Source: Allobaculum stercoricanis DSM 13633 (GTDB lineage Bacteria; Bacillota_I; Bacilli_A; Erysipelotrichales; Erysipelotrichaceae). Taken from it: a stretch of DNA of 64,000 nt. The notes beneath the pieces are model-generated. The model saw nothing but the letters and a program-made list of their open reading frames with translations. It searched no databases and was not told the origin of the DNA. Location of the stretch: assembly GCF_000384195.1 (NCBI RefSeq), contig NZ_KB913034.1, forward strand, positions 22,645 to 86,644. The letters are read 5' to 3'. Positions 19,375-28,277 of this stretch are shown here, piece after piece (the stretch's first letter is position 1; every line of letters starts with the position of its first letter). A program made the position numbers and the translations under genes.

Positions 19375-20415
19375 TTGGCAAAAGTCACCATGAAAGAAAT
19401 CGCAAAAGCATCGGGGTGGTCTTTAGGGACTGTCTCGCGTGTGCTAAGCGATGCACCTGGTGTCAATGAAAAAGCAAGAGAAGAAGTTTTACAAACAGCA
19501 CGTCGTTTAAACTATCAGAAAAACGATATTGCGAGTGCCTTACGGCAAAAAAGACCAGAGGGAATTTTCATCGTCGTTGTCGCAAACGGAAGCCCAATTT
19601 TTGATCAACTCGCATTTCGCTTAAAAGATCACCTAGAAACTCTTGGTAAACGGGTCCATTTGTTGAGAGTCCAACCCGACCAAGATGAAGGAGAACTGAC
19701 ATTAAGCCAGATGCGACAATCGATGCCAAGCGCCATTGTATTTTTAGGCACACGGCGTGAAAAGCTTCGTAAGTTATACGGCCGGATCCCCATTCCGGCC
19801 GTTTCTGTTGGTGCGAATTTGGGCAACTGGCCCGATACGAACCTCGTTTCCTTCTCGTTACCCGATACTGAGATTTTTCAACAAGTCACAGAGAGTTTAT
19901 TTGAAGAAGGTAAAGATGAAATTGGTGTGATCATGAATGATCGCTTTGCCTATAGTGAACTGGCGGATCGTTATTTAGGAATTCAATACGCCTGCTATTC
20001 ACGAAATCGAATTTTGCAAGAAAATGAAATGACGACGCTTCAACCTTCTACTTATGAAGGTGGATATGAAGGTTTAAAACAATTGCTGGCTAAAAACGGA
20101 AAATTAAATGCGGTATTAGTGGGCAATGAAGAACAAGCGATTGGTCTTTTACGCGCCGCAAAAGATTTAAATATTGTCGTTGGACAAGATCTTGTTGTTT
20201 TTGCGATGGATTTAAGTGAGGCTTCTCATTATTCCATTCCCCGACTTTCGGGAATCAAACGCGACTTAGATCAAGATGTCATTCATATCATTGCCACGTT
20301 AAACGATTTAGAAACTAAATTTTCTAACGAAGTACCAAGACATCAAGAACTAGCATGGTCTGTCGAATGGCAAGATTCTTGTTGGCGAATTGAAACGATT
20401 GAATCGCTCAAGTAA
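19375..20415 (+). CDS. LacI-family transcriptional regulator (MalR-like)
   Basis: This is a sugar-responsive repressor. The N-terminal helix-turn-helix and hinge helix are clear (TMKEIAKASGWSLGTVSRVL, then ARRLNY at about 40). The rest is a periplasmic-binding-protein-like effector domain, 346 residues in all. The start is TTG at 19375, placed by AAAGGA within the end of the permease gene, only 5 bp after its stop. As the last gene of the transporter operon it probably controls this operon and the nearby glucan genes. Candidate operators are at 15885-15935, 22835 and 28051. Confidence 0.88.
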   Translation: MAKVTMKEIAKASGWSLGTVSRVLSDAPGVNEKAREEVLQTARRLNYQKNDIASALRQKRPEGIFIVVVANGSPIFDQLAFRLKDHLETLGKRVHLLRVQPDQDEGELTLSQMRQSMPSAIVFLGTRREKLRKLYGRIPIPAVSVGANLGNWPDTNLVSFSLPDTEIFQQVTESLFEEGKDEIGVIMNDRFAYSELADRYLGIQYACYSRNRILQENEMTTLQPSTYEGGYEGLKQLLAKNGKLNAVLVGNEEQAIGLLRAAKDLNIVVGQDLVVFAMDLSEASHYSIPRLSGIKRDLDQDVIHIIATLNDLETKFSNEVPRHQELAWSVEWQDSCWRIETIESLK

Positions 20416-20557
20416 AAGGAAAATGAGACGATTTAAAACTTGCAACACCATTGACTGAGGAAAAGTAAAATTGAATATTCAAACATAAATGAGTCATTGA
20501 AATCATAGAGATCATGTGCGTTAAAGTTGAATGCATATGAAGAAAGGAATGATGATT

Positions 20558-22090
20558 ATGAGAAAAAATGGAGTGCTCCTTCACATCACAAGTCTTCCAA
20601 GTAAATACGGAATTGGAACGCTAGGGAAAGAAGCATATGCCTTCGTTGATTTTCTAAAACGCGCCGATCAACAAATTTGGCAAGTATTACCCGTATGCCC
20701 AACCGGATATGGAGATTCTCCTTATGCTTCTTATTCCACATTTGCGGGAAACCCATATTTAATTGATTTGGAAACATTAGAAGAAGAAGGTCTATTAAAA
20801 CCAGAAGAATATCAAAATTTAACTTGGTATGAACAAGAAGACCAAGTAGATTTTGGTAAAATGTACACCCAACGTTATCCAATTTTAGAAAAAGCATCGA
20901 GTCGCTTTTTACAAAATCCAACACCAGACTATGTAGAGTTCTGCAAAGGCCATGCAAGTTGGCTAGATGACTACGCTTTATTCATGGCATTAAAAGATTT
21001 ACACCAAGGTAAACCTTGGTTGGAATGGGAAACCCCTTATCGCAAATATGATGCCAAAGCGGTTCAAGCTTGGACACAAGACAACCAAGCACGTGTGGAT
21101 TACTACAAGTCTTTACAATATTTTTTCTTCACGCAATGGGAAAAACTGCGCCAATATGCCAACAAAAACGGCATTTCCATTTTAGGTGACTTACCTATTT
21201 ATGTCGCATTAGATTCTGTTGATGCTTGGAGTCATCCAGAGTTATTCATGTTTGATGAAGATGGAAAACCATCCTTAGTTGCGGGATGCCCACCTGATGG
21301 CTTCTCGGAAGATGGTCAGTTATGGGGAAATCCAATTTACAATTGGGAATATCATAAAGAAACTGGCTATGCATGGTGGATTAATCGAATCGATCATGCG
21401 ACAAAAGTTATGGATATTTTACGAATTGACCATTTCCGTGGCTTTGATTCCTACTATGCAATTCCAGCGGGAGCAACGACTGCTAAAGTTGGAGAATGGT
21501 TACAAGGACCAGGAATTGATTTATTTAAAGCAATTGAAGCAAAACTAGGTAAGAAAGAAATCATTGCCGAAGATTTGGGATACTTAACTGATTCTGTAAA
21601 ACAATTGTTGGCGGATAGTGGATTTCCAGGAATGAAAGTTTTAGAATTCGCATTTGATTCTCGCGATGGATCTGGTGCTGAATATTTACCTTATAACTAT
21701 CCTAAAAACTGCGTTGCTTATGCCGGAACACATGATAACGACACGATTCAAGGTTGGTTTCAAATGATCAACGATGGAGATCGTAAATACGCGCAAGACT
21801 TCATGGATGCCTACAATCCTGGCGAATACCATTGGGAAATGATGCGCACGGTGATCGCTTCTCCAGCCGATACAACAATCGTGCAAGCGCAAGATTTATT
21901 AGGATTAGATTCTTCTAGCCGCATGAATACACCAGGTAAAATGGGTGGAAACTGGACTTGGCGTTTAAAACCAGGGCAGATCAATGCTGATGTAGAAGGA
22001 ACATTAAAATGGGTGACTGACTTATATGGACGTGCCCCAATGAAGAAAAAAGTAGTCGAAGACGAAAAAGAAACTGAAGAAAAAGAATAA
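20558..22090 (+). CDS. malQ: 4-alpha-glucanotransferase (amylomaltase)
   Basis: This GH77 enzyme transfers alpha-1,4-glucan segments between maltodextrins, releasing glucose and lengthening chains for the phosphorylase. Visible signatures are GVLLHITSLPSKYGIGTLG at the start, the nucleophile Asp in ILRIDHFRGF, the acid Glu in IIAEDLGYLT and the third Asp in AGTHDNDTIQGW. ATG 20558 was preferred over upstream in-frame ATGs because AAAGGA lies 9 bases before it, giving 510 residues. The last 15 residues are highly charged (KKKVVEDEKETEEKE). Confidence 0.95.
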   Translation: MRKNGVLLHITSLPSKYGIGTLGKEAYAFVDFLKRADQQIWQVLPVCPTGYGDSPYASYSTFAGNPYLIDLETLEEEGLLKPEEYQNLTWYEQEDQVDFGKMYTQRYPILEKASSRFLQNPTPDYVEFCKGHASWLDDYALFMALKDLHQGKPWLEWETPYRKYDAKAVQAWTQDNQARVDYYKSLQYFFFTQWEKLRQYANKNGISILGDLPIYVALDSVDAWSHPELFMFDEDGKPSLVAGCPPDGFSEDGQLWGNPIYNWEYHKETGYAWWINRIDHATKVMDILRIDHFRGFDSYYAIPAGATTAKVGEWLQGPGIDLFKAIEAKLGKKEIIAEDLGYLTDSVKQLLADSGFPGMKVLEFAFDSRDGSGAEYLPYNYPKNCVAYAGTHDNDTIQGWFQMINDGDRKYAQDFMDAYNPGEYHWEMMRTVIASPADTTIVQAQDLLGLDSSSRMNTPGKMGGNWTWRLKPGQINADVEGTLKWVTDLYGRAPMKKKVVEDEKETEEKE

Positions 22091-22127
22091 TTGTTGTATT
22101 TGAGGTGGATCAAAATACAGACAATTT

Positions 22128-22167
22128 AAAAATCCGCAAACGACCGTCAAGTTTATGCGGATTTTTT
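22128..22167 (+). terminator. Terminator after malQ
   Basis: AAAATCCGCA pairs perfectly with TGCGGATTTT, followed by more T residues. Confidence 0.88.
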
Positions 22168-22232
22168 AAAGAAAAAGGTGGAACAAAGATGTGTGAAAAA
22201 TCACATCTTGATTCCACTGAATTTGATTTTGA

Positions 22233-22754
22233 TTAACGGTTTTTATTGCGACGATTGCTTTTCCATTTCTCGAGGCGACTTTCAATTTCTTGTGCTTCGC
22301 GTTTGGAAATCATATATTTCCCTTTTTTGCAGGATAATTCAACGAGGCGAGAACCATAAGGTTCAAGAGAATGAATCGTTGAATAAGGGATTTCTTGATC
22401 GTGATAAACCAAAGCCTGAGTTCCAAAAATGATGCGCCCATCGTGCCAATGTTGAACCGCTTTGGATGCTAAGAAAATCGCAATCCCGATAAAACATAAA
22501 TATTCTGGGGGAAAGGAATCGGTATTCGTCAAATTTTGACTTTGAGTCGAGAACGATAAAACAAAAAAAGCCATCACGATATCGAGAAAGAGCCAACCTT
22601 GATCGAACGTCGCTTTGGTTGAACCGTTGTGCATTTTCATAAAATTACGTTGAACATCAAAACTCTTTTTAATTGCCGCGACTTGTTTGAATAGAACAAT
22701 CGTGCTCAATGCACATAACAAAATTCCGAGCGCCCATAGTGTAAAAAAAGCCAT
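22233..22754 (-). CDS. Small membrane protein with PH-like tail
   Basis: This is a hypothetical protein of 173 residues. One hydrophobic helix lies at the N-terminus (about 1-24) and two more at about 52-70 and 84-100, then a cytosolic domain. The pattern of that domain (GRIIFGTQALVYHDQEIPYSTIHSLEPYG, then VELSCKKGKYMISKRE) resembles the small PH-like domain of membrane DUF families such as DUF5673. The tail is basic (KWKSNRRNKNR). GAGG lies upstream of the ATG. It is convergent with malQ and no partner gene is adjacent. Confidence 0.6.
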   Translation of the reverse strand: MAFFTLWALGILLCALSTIVLFKQVAAIKKSFDVQRNFMKMHNGSTKATFDQGWLFLDIVMAFFVLSFSTQSQNLTNTDSFPPEYLCFIGIAIFLASKAVQHWHDGRIIFGTQALVYHDQEIPYSTIHSLEPYGSRLVELSCKKGKYMISKREAQEIESRLEKWKSNRRNKNR

Positions 22755-22834
22755 ACTTAAACCTCAATTTCAAATTTATTCAAAAAATATAGTGTAAAAC
22801 ATTTCATTTTTAGAATGCTAGAAAGAATCTAAAG

Positions 22835-22849
22835 TGCAAACGCTTTACA
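22835..22849 (+). promoter_or_regulatory. LacI/CcpA-type operator candidate upstream of phosphorylase gene
   Basis: TGCAAACGCTTTACA has the central CG and flanking A/T arms of LacI-family operators and is a partial match to the cre consensus. It lies about 240 bp upstream of the phosphorylase gene. The rest of the 330-bp gap (22755-23085) shows AT-rich sequence and no further recognised element. Confidence 0.45.
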
Positions 22850-23085
22850 TTGGAAACTAAAATAAAAAAACATTGGAAATTAGCCTTTTTTAAAGGAAAA
22901 CCTTAGAGTTCTAATAGAAGACTAAGTCAACAAATTTAAATGGCAAAAATCCTTATAAATTATAGAGCCTCCTCTTAGATTTAGAAAGAGATTCAAAAGT
23001 CAAAATGTATATAGTTTGCTGATGAGGATTCTATGTAGTCAAAGATAACAGGATCAATTCCTGTATGCATGAAAGGATTATGAAC

Positions 23086-25548
23086 ATGGACATGAATCAA
23101 ACTCTGCAGGGTATTGCTTCACACTATTATGGTAAAGAACTAAAAGATTGCAATCCACGTGAAGTTTATTATATTCTGCTCGATCTCACGAAAGAATTAC
23201 TGAAAAGTGTTCCTTCCATTGAAGGAGATCGCAAAATCTACTATATTTCTGCCGAATTTTTAATTGGAAAATTATTATCGAACAACTTAATCAACTTAGG
23301 ATTATACAAAGAAGTTCGTGATATTTTAGAAGCAAACGGAATTTCTTTAGCAGAAGTTGAAGAATACGAACCAGAACCATCTTTAGGAAATGGTGGTTTA
23401 GGTCGTTTGGCAGCTTGCTTTCTCGATTCGATCGCAACATTAGAACTTCCTGGTTATGGAGTGGGATTGAACTACCATTGTGGTCTGTTCCACCAAAAGT
23501 TTGAAAACAATAAACAAAAAGAAATCCCTGATCCATGGCTTTCTGATAACTGCTGGGTACAAGATACAGGCAAGTATTACCCAGTTCACTTCAAAAAGGG
23601 AACATTGTATGCGCACTTATACGCAATCGATGTTGTCGGCTATACGAAAAAGAAAAACCAATTACTGTTATTCGATTTAGATTGTGTAGATGAATCCATT
23701 ATTCGTGATGGCATTTCTTTTGATAAAGAAGAAATTCCAAAAAACTTAACACTGTTCCTCTACCCAGATGATAGCGATGAAAATGGCCGCTTATTACGCG
23801 TTTACCAACAGTACTTCTTAGTTTCTGCTGGTGCGCAAATGATCTTGGAAGACATTAAAGCGCACGGTTGGTCTTTAGATACATTAAGCCAACACGCCGT
23901 AATTCAAATTAACGATACGCACCCATCTATGGTCATTCCTGAACTGATTCGTTTATTAGTTGCAGAAGGAATGGATATGGATGCAGCAATTGAACAAGTA
24001 GAAAGAACTTGTGCTTATACAAACCATACAATCCTAGCGGAAGCATTGGAAAAATGGCCAGTTCACTTCTTAAACGAAGTGGCACCAGATTTAATGCCAA
24101 TTATCGAATACTTAGATCAAAAAGCACGTCAACGCTCCAATAACCCAGCTACTGCAATTATCGATCACGAAAATCGTGTTCATATGGCACACATGGATAT
24201 CCACTTCTCTCAATCCACAAACGGTGTTGCTAAAATCCATACAGATATTTTGAAAAACACAGAGTTACATGATTTCTATGAACTCTATCCATATAAGTTC
24301 AACAATAAGACGAATGGGGCAACGTTCCGTCGTTGGTTACAAGCATGCAACCCAGAATTAACGGCTTGGATCATCTCTAAAATTGGCGATAGCTTCTTAA
24401 GCAAAGCGGAGGATTTAACAAAATTACTCGACTATGTCGATGATGAACAAGCTTTAGAAGAACTCGTTGCGATCAAAAAACAGAAAAAAGAAGAATTGGC
24501 AACATTCTTAAAAGCACGCCAAGGTATTGAATTAGATACAGATTCGATCTTCGATATTCAAGTGAAACGTCTGCACGAATACAAACGTCAACAGATGAAC
24601 TTATTATCTGCAATCGCAATGTATCAAGAAATCAAAGCGGGCTACCGTCCAGATCATAAAGTTACAATTATCTTTGGCGCTAAAGCAGCACCTGCTTATG
24701 TTCTAGCAAAAGACATTATCCATGCGATTCTTGTATTCTCTAATATCGTAGCTAACGATCCAGTAGTGAGCCAATACATGCAAATCGTGATGATTGAAAA
24801 CTATGATGTAACATGTGCCGAAAAACTGATCCCAGCAGCGAATATTTCTGAACAAATTTCTTTGGCATCTAAAGAAGCATCCGGAACATCAAACATGAAA
24901 TTCATGCTCAATGGGGCAGTGACATTAGGTACTGATGATGGGGCCAATGTTGAAATTCACAAATTAGTTGGTGATGAAAATATCTTCATCTTTGGTAAAG
25001 ACAGTGACACAGTCATTGATCATTATGCAAAAATGGATTACCGTCCAATGGATATTATCCAAGCCAACAACAAGATCGGTGAAATTGTCGACTTCCTTGT
25101 GAGTGACGAAATGATGAAAAATGGCGATCCAGAATCTTTACATCGTTTATATAACGACATTTTAAATAAAGACTGGTTCATGGCTCTTCTTGACTTAGAT
25201 GCTTACATAGCAGCACGTAAAGCAGCTTATGCGGCTTATGAAGATCAGAAAAAATGGGCAAGAATGGCTTTGATCAACATCGCCATGGCAGGTTACTTCT
25301 CTTCTGACCGCACAATTGCTCAATATAACAATGATATTTGGCACTTGAAAAAATTAGGTGTGTATACCGATCAAGATGTTGAACTTGTAAGTGCGCAAAC
25401 TTTAATGGAACAAAAGAAAGCTGCAAAAGAGGCTCAAGCAAAAGAAACAGCTAAAATTCCAGCAGCAAAATCAGCGCCAGTAAAGAAAGTAAACCCAAAT
25501 CGAAAACCTTCTTCTAAAAGATCTAGTGCTAAAAAAATCAAAAAATAG
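23086..25548 (+). CDS. Glycogen/maltodextrin phosphorylase with basic C-terminal tail
   Basis: This GT35 enzyme uses phosphate to release glucose-1-phosphate from alpha-1,4-glucans. Signatures include YEPEPSLGNGGLGRLAACF and the pyridoxal-phosphate lysine in EASGTSNMKFMLNGAVTLG. The catalytic body ends near residue 770. The last 45 residues or so are a Lys/Ala/Pro-rich extension (EAQAKETAKIP, then KRSSAKKIKK) not normal for the family. ATG 23086 is preferred since AAAGGA lies 8 bases upstream. Its place near malQ and the sugar transporter suggests maltodextrins rather than stored glycogen, and no glycogen-synthesis genes are near. Confidence 0.94.
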   Translation: MDMNQTLQGIASHYYGKELKDCNPREVYYILLDLTKELLKSVPSIEGDRKIYYISAEFLIGKLLSNNLINLGLYKEVRDILEANGISLAEVEEYEPEPSLGNGGLGRLAACFLDSIATLELPGYGVGLNYHCGLFHQKFENNKQKEIPDPWLSDNCWVQDTGKYYPVHFKKGTLYAHLYAIDVVGYTKKKNQLLLFDLDCVDESIIRDGISFDKEEIPKNLTLFLYPDDSDENGRLLRVYQQYFLVSAGAQMILEDIKAHGWSLDTLSQHAVIQINDTHPSMVIPELIRLLVAEGMDMDAAIEQVERTCAYTNHTILAEALEKWPVHFLNEVAPDLMPIIEYLDQKARQRSNNPATAIIDHENRVHMAHMDIHFSQSTNGVAKIHTDILKNTELHDFYELYPYKFNNKTNGATFRRWLQACNPELTAWIISKIGDSFLSKAEDLTKLLDYVDDEQALEELVAIKKQKKEELATFLKARQGIELDTDSIFDIQVKRLHEYKRQQMNLLSAIAMYQEIKAGYRPDHKVTIIFGAKAAPAYVLAKDIIHAILVFSNIVANDPVVSQYMQIVMIENYDVTCAEKLIPAANISEQISLASKEASGTSNMKFMLNGAVTLGTDDGANVEIHKLVGDENIFIFGKDSDTVIDHYAKMDYRPMDIIQANNKIGEIVDFLVSDEMMKNGDPESLHRLYNDILNKDWFMALLDLDAYIAARKAAYAAYEDQKKWARMALINIAMAGYFSSDRTIAQYNNDIWHLKKLGVYTDQDVELVSAQTLMEQKKAAKEAQAKETAKIPAAKSAPVKKVNPNRKPSSKRSSAKKIKK

Positions 25549-25601
25549 AGAACAAACCGAATTTGAATAGCCTATTCAAAACTTGGCTAGTATAAAAAGA
25601 C

Positions 25602-25660
25602 AAATCCCTTTTAGTCGACCTCGATATGAATAAACAAGAGGTCTCTAAAAGGGATTTTTG
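25602..25660 (+). terminator. Terminator after phosphorylase gene
   Basis: AAATCCCTTTTAG pairs with CTAAAAGGGATTT, followed by T. The 30-base loop itself contains a smaller stem (GACCTC/GAGGTC). Confidence 0.8.
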
Positions 25661-25712
25661 TATTGAAAAATAGGGATCAAGTCAAGGGAAGGGTTAGAGA
25701 AGGAATAAAAAT

Positions 25713-25741
25713 CCCTTCCTGTTTTTAATGGGCAGGAAGGG
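25713..25741 (-). terminator. Terminator of the SDR gene
   Basis: CCCTTCCTG and CAGGAAGGG form a 9-bp stem with an 11-base loop. Read on the minus strand it is followed by ATTTTTATT, so it ends the leftward SDR transcript. Confidence 0.8.
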
Positions 25742-25797
25742 AGAAAAAATCAAAATGATTGATGATAATTGATCAAATGATGCGTTATAAACTTTGT

Positions 25798-26526
25798 TTA
25801 AACAAGCATTCCACCATCAACAGATAAAACGGTACCGGTGATATAACTTGCTTTGTCAGATGCTAAAAAGACAAAGGCATTGGCAATATCTTCTGCCTCA
25901 CCAATTCTTTTCATTGGGATGGCTTGAATCATTGGTTGAATCATCTGTTCAGGCAAAGCACGAACCATGTCTGTAGCTGTGATTCCCGGTGCAACGGCAT
26001 TGACGCGAATATTGTATTTTCCAAGTTCACGAGCTAAGGAAATCGTTAGACCATTGACCGCAAATTTAGAAACTGGATAAGCAACCCCAGAAGGCTGACC
26101 TTGGCGAGAAACCATGCTCGATGTGTTTAAAATCACGCCGTGTCCTTGTTCTTTCATGATTTTTGCAGCGGCGTTAGCACAAACAAATGTAGCGTTCACG
26201 TTAAGATCCATGACTTTTTTAAATAAGTCGAGTGTGTAATCCATAAATGGCGTGGATTCAGAGAGGCCAGCATTGTTGACTAATACATCGAGGGAGCCAT
26301 ATTTTTCTTTGATGTCGCTAAAATCAGCAAAAATTGAGGCTTCGTCGGTTAAAGAAGTCCATCGTCCTTCAACATGATCATGATTTAATTCGTTTAATGC
26401 TTTGGATACTGTTTCTTGGCGAGAACCATACAAAACGACTTGGTAGTCAGCTTCTAAAAAAGCTTTAACGGTCGCAAATCCAATCCCGCGGGTACCACCA
26501 GTAATCACACAAACTTTATTTGGCAT
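25798..26526 (-). CDS. Short-chain dehydrogenase/reductase (FabG-like)
   Basis: This is a classical SDR, an NAD(P)-dependent oxidoreductase in the cytosol. The nucleotide-binding glycine motif ITGGTRGIGFAT is at the N-terminus, NNAG at about residue 87, the catalytic Ser in LNTSSMVSRQG, Tyr and Lys in YPVSKFA, and the C-terminal GTVLSVDGGM. Length 242 matches FabG. It stands alone between two terminators and is not near fatty-acid genes, so a role as another ketoreductase (sugar or secondary alcohol) is as likely as FabG. AAAGGAG precedes the start. Confidence 0.85.
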   Translation of the reverse strand: MPNKVCVITGGTRGIGFATVKAFLEADYQVVLYGSRQETVSKALNELNHDHVEGRWTSLTDEASIFADFSDIKEKYGSLDVLVNNAGLSESTPFMDYTLDLFKKVMDLNVNATFVCANAAAKIMKEQGHGVILNTSSMVSRQGQPSGVAYPVSKFAVNGLTISLARELGKYNIRVNAVAPGITATDMVRALPEQMIQPMIQAIPMKRIGEAEDIANAFVFLASDKASYITGTVLSVDGGMLV

Positions 26527-26667
26527 ATTCTTGCTCCTTTCGTTCCAGTAGGAATTAGTATAGTTTTAGTATAAGTGATTTCGCTAAAAAAATAAAAAAG
26601 ATTGTGAAATATTTTAGGAAAATAACATATTTAAAGTTGCTCTATCCATTGATGAAAGGGATGAGTC

Positions 26668-26704
26668 AAAAAAAGAAGCTACAGAATTTGTAGCTTCTTT
26701 TTTT
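26668..26704 (-). terminator. Bidirectional terminator before the SDR gene
   Basis: AAAAAAAGAAGCTACA and TGTAGCTTCTTTTTTT form a long stem with an A tract on one side and a T tract on the other. It lies after the malK-type gene on the minus strand and ends that transcript. Confidence 0.9.
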
Positions 26705-26746
26705 GAGGAGGTTTTTGAAGTATAAGCCGTTCTTAACAAGCGATCA

Positions 26747-27901
26747 TTAAGCGTTGAAAACAAGTTGTCCAGTTGTTGGATCTACATCAACGAGAATGTT
26801 GTTTTCTGTTTCTTTATCAAAAATTTGAATGTATTCAGTATTAAATGCGAGTTGGATCGTATCACCCACACGAGCAGCTGTGGATGGATCAACTGCAGCT
26901 GTGATTTGAACACCATTGCAGTTGACATATAAGTTACAAGTGGAACCTAACATTTCATACACTTCAACTTTACCGCTAGCAAGCGCATCTTTTGCTTTTT
27001 CGAGATCTTCTGGTTGGTCAGAAAGGTTTTCAGGACGAATACCCAAAGTGACAACTTGACCATCTGTATAACCTTTTTGTTTTAAACGAGCTGCTTTTGC
27101 TGCTGGTAATAAAATGTGGTCGTTACCGAGTGTTAAATATACTTTATCTTCTTTTTCTGTAATTGTTGCATCCATGAAGTTCATTTGTGGGCTACCGATA
27201 AAGCCGGCAACGAATTTGTTAACTGGATATTTGTATAAGTTATTAGGTGTATCGATTTGTTGCACTTCACCATTACTCATTACGACGATGCGATCTCCTA
27301 AAGTCATCGCTTCGGTTTGGTCATGTGTAACATAAATAATAGTAGAACCTAATTTTTCGTGTAGACGAGAAATTTCAACACGCATCTGCCCTCTTAGTTT
27401 GGCATCAAGGTTGGATAAAGGTTCGTCCATTAATAATACTTTTGGATGACGAACGATCGCACGCCCCATGGCAACACGTTGTCTTTGACCACCGGAAAGA
27501 GCTTTTGGTTTACGGTCTAATAAACTTTCCAGGCCCAAAGTTTTGGCAGCTTCTGCAACACGAGCATTGATTTCATCTTTTGGTAATTTAGCGATCTTTA
27601 ATGGGAATTCCATATTTTCGCGAACAGTCATATGTGGGTATAGCGCATAGCTTTGGAAAACCATGGCGATATCACGGTCTTTTGGATCGAGATCATTCAC
27701 GCGTTTGCCATCGATGACTAAATCACCAGAAGTGATTTCTTCTAGTCCGGCAACCATGCGCAAAGTTGTTGATTTACCACAACCAGATGGACCGACGAAA
27801 ATGACGAATTCACCATCTTTGATATCGAGGTTAAAGTCTTGAACTGCTTCATACCCGTTTGGATAGATTTTTTTAATATGTTTTAAATTTAATTCGGACA
27901 T
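26747..27901 (-). CDS. msmK: Sugar ABC transporter ATP-binding protein (MsmK/MalK/UgpC type)
   Basis: This ATPase drives CUT1 sugar importers and in Gram-positives often serves several of them. It has Walker A GPSGCGKSTT, the Q-loop AMVFQSYALYPHMTV, the signature [17 protein letters not shown], Walker B LLMDEPLSN and the switch His in VTHDQTEAMTLGDR. The C-terminal TOBE-like regulatory domain starts at about residue 240. Length 384 is typical. It is the only such ATPase in the window and the likely partner of the permeases at 17676-19369. It is divergent from galT across a gap with operator-like sites. Confidence 0.93.
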   Translation of the reverse strand: MSELNLKHIKKIYPNGYEAVQDFNLDIKDGEFVIFVGPSGCGKSTTLRMVAGLEEITSGDLVIDGKRVNDLDPKDRDIAMVFQSYALYPHMTVRENMEFPLKIAKLPKDEINARVAEAAKTLGLESLLDRKPKALSGGQRQRVAMGRAIVRHPKVLLMDEPLSNLDAKLRGQMRVEISRLHEKLGSTIIYVTHDQTEAMTLGDRIVVMSNGEVQQIDTPNNLYKYPVNKFVAGFIGSPQMNFMDATITEKEDKVYLTLGNDHILLPAAKAARLKQKGYTDGQVVTLGIRPENLSDQPEDLEKAKDALASGKVEVYEMLGSTCNLYVNCNGVQITAAVDPSTAARVGDTIQLAFNTEYIQIFDKETENNILVDVDPTTGQLVFNA

Positions 27902-28024
27902 ACATTCTCCTTGTTATTGGACTACAGATTTTATAAAACACAAAAAGGATAGGATATAACCTGAATAGTCCATGATTTATACAGTATTTGATGTTGTTTT
28001 ATCTATGCTTAGGATACCTTTTAT

Positions 28025-28038
28025 AGGAAGCGGTTACA
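28025..28038 (+). promoter_or_regulatory. cre-like site upstream of msmK
   Basis: AGGAAGCGGTTACA matches the catabolite-responsive element consensus TGWAANCGNTNWCA at 12 of 14 positions. It lies 124 bp upstream of the minus-strand ATPase gene. Confidence 0.4.
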
Positions 28039-28050
28039 AGAGATTGAGCA

Positions 28051-28062
28051 TGAAACGTTTCA
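28051..28062. promoter_or_regulatory. Perfect 12-bp palindrome TGAAACGTTTCA, LacI-family operator candidate
   Basis: The 12-bp sequence is a perfect palindrome with a central CG pair, the hallmark of LacI-family binding sites. It is in the gap between the divergent msmK and galT genes, so the regulator at 19375 or CcpA could act on either side. Confidence 0.55.
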
Positions 28063-28198
28063 AAACAAGAAAGACAAAAAACAGAAGAGAAATGATGCGA
28101 TTTGCGGCAAGAAATGACTTTTCAAAAACAAACTCTAATTAGTAAAATTTTATCAAATTCACTGTAGAATTTAGTAAATATTTCGAATGAAAGTCTTC

Positions 28199-28224
28199 TG
28201 AAAGCGCTGTTTGTGCGATACAAT
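28199..28224 (+). promoter_or_regulatory. galT promoter region with overlapping cre
   Basis: TGAAAGCGCTGTTT (28199-28212) fits the cre consensus at 12 of 14 positions. A -10 candidate TACAAT is at 28219-28224, and the cre covers the position of the -35 box, where CcpA would block transcription of galT-galE. Confidence 0.5.
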
Positions 28225-28277
28225 GGAACTAACAAGATTCTATAAAAGGTCCAATGACCAAAGAAAGAGAAAGAAAT

